Source: a virus. Taken from it: a stretch of DNA of 31,571 bases. This document shows, one piece after another, positions 1 through 6,950 of this stretch. Where the stretch lies: positions 1 to 31,571 of the IMG/VR virus record IMGVR_UViG_3300042557_000594, one strand, 5' to 3'. Position 1 is the stretch's first letter, and each line of letters begins with the position of its first letter. The position numbers and the translations under genes were made by a program. Under the pieces are notes generated by a model. It was given only the letters and a program-made list of their open reading frames with translations. It had not been told where the DNA came from and searched no databases.

Positions 1-226
1 GATGCAACAGGCAGCAGATAAGTTAAGCATCAAAGAAGAACCGGTGCGCGAAGTGAAAAGGGAAAATCCACCACCACTTGAAATTGCACTGATGCGCGAA
101 TACGATGCGCTGCCGCAATGGGATAATAATATCCACTTCCGGGTGTACAAAAACAAGCCGTACCAATTCACCGAATACAGGCAGGAACGTTACAGGGAAT
201 TAATCGAAACGCAAAATGAATACTGA
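1..226 (+). CDS. C-terminal part of replication-associated protein (cut by contig edge)
   Basis: This is the last 74 codons of a gene whose complete copy lies at 30836-31525; the two are the same locus on a circular genome. The protein end is rich in charged and aromatic residues (YQFTEYRQERY) with no recognisable catalytic motif. It differs from the other copy at three residues (NNIH here, NDMR there), which reflects sequence variation between the two contig ends. The stop TGA at 224-226 overlaps the start of the methyltransferase gene by 11 bp, so the two are translationally coupled. Function is discussed under the complete copy. Confidence 0.85.
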   Translation, partial: MQQAADKLSIKEEPVREVKRENPPPLEIALMREYDALPQWDNNIHFRVYKNKPYQFTEYRQERYRELIETQNEY

Positions 227-272
227 AATAGAAAAGCGCGAAGTCATTAGTCAAGTGACCAATGAAGATTGT
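2..272. repeat. Left copy of the terminal overlap (circular closure)
   Basis: Bases 2-272 repeat at 31301-31571 with an offset of 31299. By eye there are seven substitutions, at 85, 91, 127, 128, 133, 135 and 145, and the rest is identical with no indels. The overlap spans the end of one gene and the start of the methyltransferase gene. Reading continues in frame across the join, as expected when an assembler runs round a circular or circularly permuted molecule. The mismatches cluster in 60 bp. Confidence 0.93.
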
Positions 273-851
273 ATGGAACTAATGAGCCGTTATCCTGATA
301 AATACTTTGAGCTTGCAATAGTGGATCCGCCGTATGGATTAGGAAAAAAAATATATTCAGGTGGTACAAAAGGATGTAAATTTCATACATTATTCGGTGA
401 AAATAAATGGGATGACGAAATACCTAATAATAATTATTTTGAAGAATTATTTCGCGTATCTAAAAATCAAATTATTTGGGGCGGTAATTATTTTCCATTG
501 GCACCAACTCGATGTTTAGTAATATGGGATAAAATGAAAGGTGACAATAATTTTTCCATGTTTGAATTGGCATGGACATCCTTTGATAAGCCATGCAAAA
601 TATACAGACAGTCATCAATGAATGAACGCATTCATCCTACTCAAAAACCAATAAAACTGTATGAATGGTTGCTGAATAAATATGCCAATGAAGGCGATAA
701 AATTCTGGATACCCATCTCGGCAGTGGATCAAGCAGAATAGCTGCCGACAAAATGGGCTTTGATTTTTACGCTTGTGAACTGGATAGCGAATACTTTGAA
801 GCGCAGGAGAAAAGATTTAATGAATACAAAAGTCAGCTAACACTATTTTGA
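216..851 (+). CDS. DNA methyltransferase, N4-cytosine/N6-adenine type (beta class)
   Basis: A 211-residue SAM-dependent DNA methylase of the N-6/N-4 methylase family, which methylates an exocyclic amino group in a short target site. The catalytic motif DPPY is at residues 37-40. HPTQKP is at about 140-145 and the SAM-binding motif DTHLGSGSS at about 165-173, followed by ACELD. Catalytic motif before SAM motif marks the beta class; residues 45-135 would hold the target recognition region. No restriction endonuclease lies beside it, so it is an orphan methylase. Likely roles are protection from host restriction or regulation of its own DNA. The gene is visibly richer in A/T than its neighbours, which suggests recent acquisition. 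Confidence 0.93.
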   Translation: MNTEIEKREVISQVTNEDCMELMSRYPDKYFELAIVDPPYGLGKKIYSGGTKGCKFHTLFGENKWDDEIPNNNYFEELFRVSKNQIIWGGNYFPLAPTRCLVIWDKMKGDNNFSMFELAWTSFDKPCKIYRQSSMNERIHPTQKPIKLYEWLLNKYANEGDKILDTHLGSGSSRIAADKMGFDFYACELDSEYFEAQEKRFNEYKSQLTLF

Positions 852-852
852 A

Positions 853-1014
853 ATGAAGCAATACGATAAGCAAAAAGAAACCGACCTGTTGCGCAAACTA
901 TTCGTGCTAACAGCCAAACGAAGTATGCGACCAGCAATGAGTGATAACATGGCAATGCGCCTTATCTTTGAGGAGTTACATTTGCTAACCGAAAAAGACG
1001 AATACAAGTTATGA
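853..1014 (+). CDS. Small hypothetical protein (53 aa)
   Basis: An open frame of 53 codons starting ATG at 853, one base after the methyltransferase stop. It ends TGA at 1012-1014, inside an ATGA overlap with the next gene. The protein is basic and helical in character (starts MKQYDKQKETDLLRKLF, ends [10 protein letters not shown]), with no recognised domain. The tight spacing on both sides is the main support that it is real. I do not recognise its function. Confidence 0.7.
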   Translation: MKQYDKQKETDLLRKLFVLTAKRSMRPAMSDNMAMRLIFEELHLLTEKDEYKL

Positions 1015-1193
1015 CAGTAGGCGAATTGTGGGATAAGCTTGCGCAGTATCACGATGATACTGAAATCTATATTGGTTTCATCAATGGTCATAGCATCGAC
1101 CATGAAACTTTTGAAATTGTAGAAACGCAGGATTTCTATGGCAAGACCACAATTAGTCTAATGATTGAAGACATAGGAATAATCAATAATTAA
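1011..1193 (+). CDS. Small conserved phage protein (60 aa)
   Basis: A 60-residue acidic protein beginning [20 protein letters not shown]. This resembles a widespread group of short phage proteins that start with TVGELIEKL and then a stretch ending in V/I-rich strands. The function of that group is not known to me. It is coupled to the preceding gene by an ATGA overlap and followed after 5 bases by the SSB-like gene, so it belongs to the same early/middle transcript. No metal-binding or enzymatic motif is visible. Confidence 0.8.
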   Translation: MTVGELWDKLAQYHDDTEIYIGFINGHSIDHETFEIVETQDFYGKTTISLMIEDIGIINN

Positions 1194-1198
1194 ATACA

Positions 1199-1429
1199 AT
1201 GAGCAACTATCAAATGCAAGAAGGGCAGTTTACCCTTTTCAAGAACAACAACGTGGCTAACAACGGTCCACAGTACACAGGTGAAATCATGGTGAATGGA
1301 AAGAAGATGCGACTGGCTGCGTGGGTGAAAGAAGGAAAGAATGGCAAATTCTTTAGTGGTAAGATGAGCGAGCCACTCGTAAAACGTGACGAACCACAAG
1401 ACGAACCATCAGGAGACCTGCCATTCTAA
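1199..1429 (+). CDS. SSB-like small protein with acidic DLPF tail
   Basis: A 76-residue protein with a short beta-rich body ([21 protein letters not shown]) followed by an acidic, proline-containing linker. It ends in DLPF, which closely resembles the C-terminal tip that bacterial single-stranded DNA-binding proteins use to recruit replication and repair partners. It is too short for a full OB fold of the usual 105-120 residues. It may be a minimal ssDNA binder or a decoy for SSB partners. It lies upstream of the annealing protein and exonuclease, a fitting place for a recombination or replication accessory. Its stop shares one base with the next start (TAATG). Confidence 0.65.
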   Translation: MSNYQMQEGQFTLFKNNNVANNGPQYTGEIMVNGKKMRLAAWVKEGKNGKFFSGKMSEPLVKRDEPQDEPSGDLPF

Positions 1430-1665
1430 TGAACCTGCCTATCCTACCACAAGACAAAGCTAACCATGCAGTGTATGGTGTTGCTATCTACGCTGCTGCG
1501 GCTTCGATATTCAGCGCACCATTCTCAATGATCGTGGTGTTCGCGTTTGCAGCAGGCAAAGAACTGTATGATTCTGTGCTTAAGGAAAAACAATTCAGCA
1601 CGTTGGATATGATAGCTACGCTATGCGGTGGATTGGTTGGAATGTACATTGGTTTGTTTACATGA
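1429..1665 (+). CDS. Small membrane protein, DUF2279/VanZ-like
   Basis: A 78-residue protein with two likely membrane segments, at about residues 15-42 (YGVAIYAAAASIFSAP) and 60-78 (MIATLCGGLVGMYIGLF). The pattern DKANHAVYG near the start and KELYDS in the loop resemble short phage and bacterial membrane proteins with a conserved D-K-x-x-H motif (DUF2279-like, annotated as putative lipoproteins). The biochemical role is unknown. Its stop overlaps the terminase start as ATGA, so both are made from one transcript. Confidence 0.7.
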   Translation: MNLPILPQDKANHAVYGVAIYAAAASIFSAPFSMIVVFAFAAGKELYDSVLKEKQFSTLDMIATLCGGLVGMYIGLFT

Positions 1666-2960
1666 TTGAATACCTGCCTAAACAAAAAGAAGCATTGCGC
1701 GTGCTGGGTAACTCACACCCGGCACGCGTAGTGCTCTTCGGTGGAGCTGCAGGGGGCAGCAAGTCATTTATTGGTTGTGCATGGCAGATAAGCCGTAGGT
1801 TTAAATATCCGGGCACACGTGGTTTGATAGGTAGAAGTAAACTTGACACGCTAAAGAAGACCACGCTTAAAACGTTTTTCGAAGTAGCGCACATGTTAGG
1901 GCTTGCACCTAATGAACACTACACAATAAACAATCAAACACACGTAATCACTTTTGCTAATGGCAGCGAAATAATCTTAAAGGATTTGTTCGCCTATCCA
2001 AGTGATCCTGAATTTCACTCATTAGGTGGTTTGGAATTAACCGATGCCTATGTAGATGAAGCTGCGCAGGTAAGTAAACGTGCTATTGATATACTCCAGT
2101 CGCGCATTCGTTTTAAGCTACGCGAATTCGATTTGCCACCAAAGATGCTACTCACATGCAATCCGTCTAAAGGATGGCTGTATAATGAGTTCTATGCACC
2201 ACACAAAGCAGATAGTTTAGCACAGCACCTTGCGTTTATTCCTTCTTTGCCTACCGACAATCCGCACCTGCCTGAAAGCTACATCGAAACGTTGGAACGT
2301 TTGCCCGAAATAGATAGGCGAAGACTGTTGTATGGTGATTGGGAATACGATGAAAGCGTGGACAACCTATATCAGTACGATGATTTGGTGCGCTGCTTCC
2401 GGGATGAAGAAAGCAAAGGTGATAAGTACATCAGTGCCGACATCGCGCGACTTGGAAAAGATAGAAGTGTCATTTGCGTGTGGCATGGATTGCACCTAAT
2501 TGAAATACACGAACTGCGAAAGCAACCAATCACAACAGTAGTCACTACCATTCGTCAGCTATGTGATAGGCATAACATCAAACTTAGCAATGTGATCTGC
2601 GATGAAGATGGGGTTGGCGGGGGTGCGGTCGATGCGCTCCGTTGCAGGGGCTTCCTTAATGGTGGTCGTGCTAAGCAAGCAGATAAATTTACGAATCAAA
2701 AAGCCGAATGCTATTTCAAGCTTGCGGAATTAATCGAGCAGAACAAAGTAATCTTCAAAGTGAATCAGTTTCGTGATGTGATCGTGCAGGAACTGGATAT
2801 GATACGCAGGCGGCAACCGGAAGCAGACGGCAAACTCGCTGTGATAAGCAAAGATGAAATAGCCCGTATGCATGGCAAGTCACCTGACTATGCAGATGCT
2901 ATCATGATGCGTATGTATTTCGAATTATTCCCGAACTACGGAAGCTATTCATGGGCGTGA
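1662..2960 (+). CDS. terL: Terminase large subunit
   Basis: A 432-residue DNA-packaging motor: an ATPase that pumps DNA into the prohead and a nuclease that cuts the concatemer. Walker A is GGAAGGSKS at residues 27-35 and Walker B is AYVDEA at about 129-134. The coupling motif LTCNPS is at about 164-169. The C-terminal RNase H-like nuclease has acidic residues at D260 (ISADIAR), D314/D316 (VICDEDG) and D409/D412 (SPDYADA). I chose ATG 1662 because it makes an ATGA overlap with the preceding gene; an upstream frame to 1623 would overlap that gene by 43 bp. It is unusual in lying within the replication/recombination unit, far from the other packaging and head genes on the opposite strand. Confidence 0.96.
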   Translation: MIEYLPKQKEALRVLGNSHPARVVLFGGAAGGSKSFIGCAWQISRRFKYPGTRGLIGRSKLDTLKKTTLKTFFEVAHMLGLAPNEHYTINNQTHVITFANGSEIILKDLFAYPSDPEFHSLGGLELTDAYVDEAAQVSKRAIDILQSRIRFKLREFDLPPKMLLTCNPSKGWLYNEFYAPHKADSLAQHLAFIPSLPTDNPHLPESYIETLERLPEIDRRRLLYGDWEYDESVDNLYQYDDLVRCFRDEESKGDKYISADIARLGKDRSVICVWHGLHLIEIHELRKQPITTVVTTIRQLCDRHNIKLSNVICDEDGVGGGAVDALRCRGFLNGGRAKQADKFTNQKAECYFKLAELIEQNKVIFKVNQFRDVIVQELDMIRRRQPEADGKLAVISKDEIARMHGKSPDYADAIMMRMYFELFPNYGSYSWA

Positions 2961-2963
2961 GGT

Positions 2964-2980
2964 GGTTACAATCTGTAACC
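2964..2980. promoter_or_regulatory. Inverted repeat after terL
   Basis: GGTTAC, five bases, then GTAACC form a perfect 6-bp dyad just after the terminase stop and ahead of the next promoter region. There is no T-run behind it, so it is not a standard terminator. It could be an operator for the promoter at 3001-3029. Confidence 0.4.
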
Positions 2981-2987
2981 GATTACA

Positions 2988-3022
2988 ATTTTAACAATTT
3001 TTAACAAGGTAGGTGTAAGTAT
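2988..3022 (+). repeat. Copy 1 of a shared upstream motif
   Basis: The stretch 2988-3007 matches 19 of 20 bases with the minus-strand sequence at 27861-27880. After a short spacer, both copies carry TGTAAGTAT (3014-3022 here). Here it sits ahead of the small-membrane-protein/annealase/exonuclease genes; the other copy lies just upstream of the sigma-like gene. It may be a common regulator site or promoter part. Confidence 0.55.
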
Positions 3023-3029
3023 TTATACT
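3001..3029 (+). promoter_or_regulatory. Possible promoter (TTAACA - 17 bp - TATACT)
   Basis: TTAACA at 3001-3006 and TATACT at 3024-3029 are spaced 17 bp, a sigma-70-type arrangement rather than the Bacteroidota -33/-7 type found elsewhere here. It would start transcription near 3036, 27 bases before the next small gene. The overlapping TATCATTG (3029-3036) is a one-mismatch -7 box but lacks a -33 partner. Confidence 0.4.
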
Positions 3030-3062
3030 ATCATTGCACCATCAATAACAAAAAACAACAAC

Positions 3063-3164
3063 ATGAAAGCAAGTAAAGTAATCAAGTACATCGTATGGGG
3101 CGCAATCTGTTTGGCACTTCTTAACTACTGTCAAGAACTGAATGATTGCCTAATGAAGTATTAA
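3063..3164 (+). CDS. 33-residue single-pass membrane peptide
   Basis: A short open frame (MKASKVIKYIVWGAICLALL then NYCQELNDCLMKY). It has a basic start, one hydrophobic segment of about 15 residues and a polar tail with two cysteines. It begins after an A/C-rich AACAACATG, the usual start context in this genome, and sits directly downstream of the putative promoter at 3001-3029. I do not recognise a family. The context supports translation, but the short length leaves doubt. Confidence 0.55.
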   Translation: MKASKVIKYIVWGAICLALLNYCQELNDCLMKY

Positions 3165-3181
3165 TCTTAAATCACAATAAC

Positions 3182-3859
3182 ATGAACTCATTTCACAAAG
3201 ACAACTTAGAAGCATTGCAGAAGTTCCAGCAAATGCTTAACGCTGCACCTGATAAGGAAGGCATCGAAAAGACACCCGATGGTAAAGCCGTCACGCTGGT
3301 AGTTAGCCACGTAGAAACCACACTCGATGAAATGTTCTTTGGGCATTGGCGCACTGAGAATTTTAAGTGGGAACGCATGGCGAATGAAGTAGTCGGTTCA
3401 CTTGACCTTGTAGTGATTCATCCGATAACCGGGTATGAGTTACGCAGAACAGGTGCAGCATCCATTGTAATCATGGTGGACAAAGTGCCGAGTCACATTG
3501 CTGCTGATCCTATCGAACGCAATAGGTGGGCATTAAACGCAGATAATAAGAAACCGAATGCTTTAGACCTTGCGTTTCCTAAACTTAAAACTGAGTGCCT
3601 TAAAAACGCTGCTGTGTCATTTGGTAAGCTGTTAGGTCGTGACTTGAATCGTAAGAACGTGGATGTGTATAAGCCATTCAAGTTAAAAGGCACACTGGCT
3701 TCAGCGAATAAGGATGTGCAATACTTACACGAACTGATTGAAAAGGCGCATAGCTTAGACGATTGCGATATTATTCTTCAAGCATGCCCACCGGAACTGC
3801 TCAATCAAATCGAACCGTTAATAAATGTTAAAAAGCAACAGCTATCAGGTCTGCTGTAA
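3182..3859 (+). CDS. Single-strand annealing protein, Rad52/Sak-like
   Basis: A 225-residue protein judged to be a Rad52-type annealase, which pairs complementary single strands during phage recombination. Supporting features are an N-terminal beta-rich core (VETTLDEMFFGHWRTENFKW, then strands through the GYELRRTGAAS region) and the helix LKTECLKNAAVSFGKLLGRDL. The latter matches the Rad52-family pattern of a conserved K/A-rich helix followed by FG-x-x-LG. The gene beside it is a YqaJ exonuclease, the usual partner of such annealases. ATG 3182 is preferred to 3146 because it follows the typical AATAACATG context and avoids overlap with the 33-codon gene. Confidence 0.75.
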   Translation: MNSFHKDNLEALQKFQQMLNAAPDKEGIEKTPDGKAVTLVVSHVETTLDEMFFGHWRTENFKWERMANEVVGSLDLVVIHPITGYELRRTGAASIVIMVDKVPSHIAADPIERNRWALNADNKKPNALDLAFPKLKTECLKNAAVSFGKLLGRDLNRKNVDVYKPFKLKGTLASANKDVQYLHELIEKAHSLDDCDIILQACPPELLNQIEPLINVKKQQLSGLL

Positions 3860-3887
3860 TACATTCGCAACAAATAACAACAACACA

Positions 3888-4652
3888 ATGGAACAAGTAA
3901 AATTTAGAGCATCGCAGCTTGGTAAACTTATGACCGATGCACGAACCAAAACAGGTTTATCCGAAACAACTAAGAGCGCATTGCTCGAAGTGTATGTACA
4001 ACAGAAGTACAAACGCTACAAAGAAATCAGCAACAAGTACATTGAAAAGGGAATTGCCGTAGAGAATGATGCCATCGACCTTTGGCGCAGGGAACGTGAC
4101 GCAATCGTGTTCAAGAATGAAGTAAACTTTCAAAATGACTTCATTACAGGCACACCTGATTTGCTAATCAAAGAAGGCAATGAAATAATCAATGTACCGG
4201 ATATTAAAAGCAGTTGGGATATACACACCTTCATTGATGCAAAGGTGAATGAACTAAGCAAAGACTACTATTGGCAAGGTCAAGCTTATTGCTGGCTAAC
4301 AGGTGCGCCTAAAGCTACCTTTTGCTTTGTGCTGGTCAATGCGCCAAGCCAAATGATAGATACGGAAAAGTACCGCCTATCATTGCGCATGAATCTAATA
4401 GATCCACAAAGCAATCCTGAATTCATTAAGAAAGCATCACGCATTGAAAAGAACATGATATTCGATATGCCTACCTACCTTAATGAAAATCCAAACGCTA
4501 ACCTTGAAAGCGACCTTTCGAATTGGGAATACGATATACCAGTGCAGGAACGCATCCACGAAAAGGTTGTGGAGTTTGATGCCGATGCAATCGCAAAGCT
4601 TCAGGAACGTGTACCAATGTGGCGCGAATACTTAAATACTTTGAACGTATGA
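3888..4652 (+). CDS. YqaJ-like recombination exonuclease
   Basis: A 254-residue PD-(D/E)xK nuclease of the YqaJ/lambda exonuclease group, which resects double-strand ends to leave single strands for the annealase. Visible active-site residues are E59 (KGIAVEN), D91 (GTPDLL), D105 and K107 (PDIKSSW), and the helix WQGQAY at 129-134. This is the canonical order for the family. ATG 3888 follows AACAACACA and is 28 bases after the annealase stop; the longer frame to 3825 would overlap it. Its stop forms an ATGA overlap with the hydrolase gene. Confidence 0.92.
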   Translation: MEQVKFRASQLGKLMTDARTKTGLSETTKSALLEVYVQQKYKRYKEISNKYIEKGIAVENDAIDLWRRERDAIVFKNEVNFQNDFITGTPDLLIKEGNEIINVPDIKSSWDIHTFIDAKVNELSKDYYWQGQAYCWLTGAPKATFCFVLVNAPSQMIDTEKYRLSLRMNLIDPQSNPEFIKKASRIEKNMIFDMPTYLNENPNANLESDLSNWEYDIPVQERIHEKVVEFDADAIAKLQERVPMWREYLNTLNV

Positions 4653-5104
4653 ACGCACTATGCACAATAATCATTTGGGGTGGCATGTACTATGCCACAC
4701 CCGAATGGATTTCAAAGCAAATACCTGAATGGATGTGGTCACGCTATGAAATATACATTGCACCGTATGGCACAAAGCTGTCAAGTATTGCAAATGTGAA
4801 TCCGCAAACTACAGCACTGATTGGTTTCAGTGCCGGTGGAATGGATGTTTTAAAAAACTACAATCAGCAATATGCATTGTGTGTGCTGCTTGATTCATCT
4901 ACCCGGAGCAAATACGCATTGATTGAATATGGACCAAACACGTTGATGTTTTACAATGCTGCAAACTGGGGAAGTATAAATAAGAACCTTACAGCTGTGG
5001 CCAATCGCATAAACGAAACAGGCGGCAATGCCGTAAGTTTAGACCTGCAGCATGCAGATATACCAAAATACTTTTTTGATCACTTTAAAAGCGACATAGA
5101 ATGA
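4649..5104 (+). CDS. Small alpha/beta-hydrolase-like protein
   Basis: A 151-residue protein with the nucleophile elbow GFSAGG at about residues 68-73, a likely acid in the LLDSS segment at about 90-94 and a histidine in LQHADIP near residue 137. This is the Ser-Asp-His order of an alpha/beta hydrolase (esterase/lipase/peptidase fold). It is shorter than typical family members (200-300 residues) and lacks an obvious N-terminal oxyanion motif, so it may be a minimal version. No signal peptide is clear, although the first 14 residues are hydrophobic. It is translationally coupled to the exonuclease and to the next zinc-finger gene (ATGA on both sides). The substrate is unknown. Confidence 0.65.
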   Translation: MNALCTIIIWGGMYYATPEWISKQIPEWMWSRYEIYIAPYGTKLSSIANVNPQTTALIGFSAGGMDVLKNYNQQYALCVLLDSSTRSKYALIEYGPNTLMFYNAANWGSINKNLTAVANRINETGGNAVSLDLQHADIPKYFFDHFKSDIE

Positions 5105-5295
5105 GACACAAATGGATGAATGCACACGATTTGGAGCATGAAAATAATGAAGCCAAATCAACATGTATAAAGTGTGGACTTATGAGATTGCGATTAAGCT
5201 ATTTAAGAGGAGAAGAAAACGTTATATACTATCATCCAACATTGCCAAAGCTAACTACTTACAAAGCACCTAAATGTAAAGGAGATAGAATATGA
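5101..5295 (+). CDS. Small zinc-finger-like phage protein
   Basis: A 64-residue basic protein with HKW near the start, CIKCGLMRLRLS at about residues 22-33 and a late cysteine. This H-x-W...C-x-x-C-G-x-x-R pattern is common in short phage proteins and suggests one zinc-binding knuckle. The role is unknown; nucleic-acid binding is possible. It is linked by 4-bp ATGA overlaps to the hydrolase upstream and the GIY-YIG gene downstream. Its DNA is A/T-rich like the following gene. Confidence 0.7.
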   Translation: MRHKWMNAHDLEHENNEAKSTCIKCGLMRLRLSYLRGEENVIYYHPTLPKLTTYKAPKCKGDRI

Positions 5296-5789
5296 GCAAA
5301 AAAGTTTATGATTACCTATTTAAAAAATCCAAAAACAAAAAAGGTTATATCTATTTATGCGAATGCAAAACAGGTTTTTTCTGGAGAAAAGCAAATGAAG
5401 ATATATACCATCCTGAAATTGAATGGAAATATGGCAAGACTATTAACTTGCATAATCGCATGAAGCTTTATGGTGAAAATTATAATCTGTTGCATAAATG
5501 GGAAGTAGATCATTTGTCATTGCGTGAAGAATTAATTAGAACAGATTGGAGCATAACTGAAGATAGAGAATCATTTGATAAAGATAGCCGGGATGAACAC
5601 GTAAGTTTTGATTGTTTTGATATTGTCGAATACTACGCAACCGCACAACTATCAATGAAATATGAATGCAATTATTTCGATGGAGAATTAATGGAAACTA
5701 TTGTAGTAAAAGGAACTAAACAAAAACCACATTTTTTTACTACATCGGAACATGATGGAAGTTTATTGTTAAAAACGATTAGAATGTAA
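5292..5789 (+). CDS. GIY-YIG nuclease-like protein (T5orf172/MUG113 type)
   Basis: A 165-residue protein. GYIYLCE is at residues 18-24, KYGKT at 46-50 and N-x-x-R-M-K-x-Y at 52-60. These match the two-strand core and conserved Arg of the GIY-YIG family, where the first strand is GYIY and the second K-x-GKT. The C-terminal 100 residues match nothing I recognise. A clear catalytic glutamate is hard to place (E74, E75 or E90 are candidates), so activity is uncertain. The gene is markedly A/T-rich compared with flanking genes and could be a selfish homing-type insertion. It overlaps the previous gene by 4 bp. Confidence 0.7.
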   Translation: MSKKVYDYLFKKSKNKKGYIYLCECKTGFFWRKANEDIYHPEIEWKYGKTINLHNRMKLYGENYNLLHKWEVDHLSLREELIRTDWSITEDRESFDKDSRDEHVSFDCFDIVEYYATAQLSMKYECNYFDGELMETIVVKGTKQKPHFFTTSEHDGSLLLKTIRM

Positions 5790-5793
5790 TTTT

Positions 5794-6063
5794 ATGAAAG
5801 CAAAAGACAAAGCATGGCAACTGTACTCGAACTATTTTGATATAGTAGAAGGTGAATCGCAGGAAGGTCAGTTAGCACAGGTACATTTTAAAGCTATCAA
5901 CTGCGCTTTGTACTGCGTGGATGAAGCAATCACAAACGCACCCAGCGACATCATGCAAGACTTTGAAGGAACAGGTGAATACTATTCCGTTAAAGCATAC
6001 TACCACCACGTCAAAAACGAAATACTGAAACTCAATGCCCAAAAGAAACCTAATGCCGCTTGA
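5794..6063 (+). CDS. Conserved hypothetical phage protein (89 aa)
   Basis: An 89-residue, probably all-helical protein beginning MKAKDKAWQLYSNYFDIVEG and containing NCALYCVDEAI. It resembles a group of short Bacteroidota phage proteins of the form MKAKEKA..L...Y.....CAL.AVDEI, which are of unknown function. It starts 4 bases after the GIY-YIG gene stop. No enzymatic residues stand out. Confidence 0.75.
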   Translation: MKAKDKAWQLYSNYFDIVEGESQEGQLAQVHFKAINCALYCVDEAITNAPSDIMQDFEGTGEYYSVKAYYHHVKNEILKLNAQKKPNAA

Positions 6064-6205
6064 TGAACTGAAGGAAGAACGGTTGGTGTTGCTGAATATG
6101 TACATCAATGCAAAGACACGCTACGTCAAAGACAATCTATTTCATAAAATCAAAGCGGTCAATAAAGACCTTTTTACCATAACCAAAGACACAAAGTATT
6201 TATGA
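6053..6205 (+). CDS. Small hypothetical protein (50 aa)
   Basis: An open frame of 50 codons beginning MPLDELKEERLVLLNMYINA and ending in TKDTKYL. It overlaps the preceding gene by 11 bp and the following gene by an ATGA, the coupling seen throughout this unit. That coupling is the main support. The protein is charged and helical, and I see no domain. Confidence 0.65.
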   Translation: MPLDELKEERLVLLNMYINAKTRYVKDNLFHKIKAVNKDLFTITKDTKYL

Positions 6206-6432
6206 CACAAGAGAAAAAAGAAACAGCCATTCGCAGATTGCATCTGGCATTAAAGCGCAAGTTCAAAGGTCAAGCCATACGCATGACGTGGGCTGAAATG
6301 GAAGGACTATTGAACGCAGTGCAAACCATTGAAATGAATCACATCCATGATTCGTACAATGACGGATATACGGATTGTAAAGCAGGACTACCAAATAAAA
6401 CAATACAAGATGAAAGCAACACTAACATTTAA
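6202..6432 (+). CDS. Hypothetical phage protein (76 aa)
   Basis: A 76-residue protein with a basic N-terminal helix (RRLHLALKRKFKGQAIR) and a C-terminal segment HDSYNDGYTDCKAG. That segment resembles the Y-x-x-GY-x-D/E motif in several short phage proteins. No function is known to me. It overlaps the next gene by 23 bp (6410-6432) in another frame. Confidence 0.65.
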   Translation: MTQEKKETAIRRLHLALKRKFKGQAIRMTWAEMEGLLNAVQTIEMNHIHDSYNDGYTDCKAGLPNKTIQDESNTNI

Positions 6433-6622
6433 TTTACCCGAAGAACAAGTAGAATATAACTACACCCTTAACGCTGCCCGGTATAAAGATGCACTCAAAG
6501 ACATCATGGATTTTATACGCAGAGAATATCGAGCGGGTGAACACAATAATGAAACGGCCGAAACTCTTGTTTATCTAATTGATACATTTGCTGAAATCAC
6601 AGAAGGGCTGCTCGATGAATAG
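6410..6622 (+). CDS. Hypothetical phage protein (70 aa)
   Basis: A 70-residue protein starting MKATLTFNLPEEQVEYNYTL, with a helical middle (DALKDIMDFIRREYRAGEH). Short phage proteins with the opening MKA.LEFNLPEE are common and uncharacterised. ATG 6410 is used because the family begins there; the longer frame to 6347 only adds residues read out of frame with the neighbour. This is the last rightward gene of the unit; the terminator at 6951-6977 lies about 330 bases downstream. Confidence 0.75.
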   Translation: MKATLTFNLPEEQVEYNYTLNAARYKDALKDIMDFIRREYRAGEHNNETAETLVYLIDTFAEITEGLLDE

Positions 6623-6648
6623 GTTTCTAATACTTAGTAGTGGGCGCA

Positions 6649-6894
6649 TCATTGCTGCACCTTGCGATAGCCATGCTTCCAAAGAAAACGACCTAAAGCT
6701 TCGCCTTCAGCATCCACTTTCTCCTCACTCCACTCCGGCTGGATGTGGTGAAGGTATTCGTGAATGAGAACAATCATGTAACGCATAGGCGGTAACGTTG
6801 GATCTATCTCAATAACGTTGTCGCAGTACAATCCATCCGCACGTTCCCTTCCCAACTTTCGATGGATAACTTTTGGATGTTGCTTGCGTTTCAT
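6649..6894 (-). CDS. Minimal HExxH zinc metalloprotease-like protein
   Basis: An 81-residue protein with HEYLHH at residues 45-50, preceded by the hydrophobic stretch RYMIVLI. This is the zinc-binding HExxH helix of metallopeptidases; an acidic residue in KVDAEGE (about 60-64) could be the third ligand. It is far smaller than SprT (about 150) or typical gluzincins, but short phage proteins of this type are common. The substrate is unknown. It is the last gene on the leftward strand, 86 bases beyond the phosphoesterase. Rightward genes converge on it from the other side. Confidence 0.7.
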   Translation of the reverse strand: MKRKQHPKVIHRKLGRERADGLYCDNVIEIDPTLPPMRYMIVLIHEYLHHIQPEWSEEKVDAEGEALGRFLWKHGYRKVQQ

Positions 6895-6950
6895 GTTTAT
6901 ATTTGCCGCGTTTGTGTACTATTGTTAATGTTTTTGTTATTTGATTGAAC

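Noticed and set aside
1-272. Diversity-generating retroelement template/variable repeat pair
   Set aside because: The mismatches are not restricted to A positions, there is no reverse transcriptase, and the copies are at the contig ends, so circular overlap explains them better.
6579-6767. 62-codon plus-strand frame after the last rightward gene
   Set aside because: It is mostly the antisense of the HExxH gene; the protein has no conserved look and overlaps the preceding gene by 44 bp.
6898-6905. TATATTTG on the plus strand, a perfect -7 box that with the terminator at 6951-6977 could define a 70-base RNA
   Set aside because: The nearest TTTG is 22 bp away instead of 19 and no conserved RNA fold except the terminator is visible, so a small-RNA gene is not supported.
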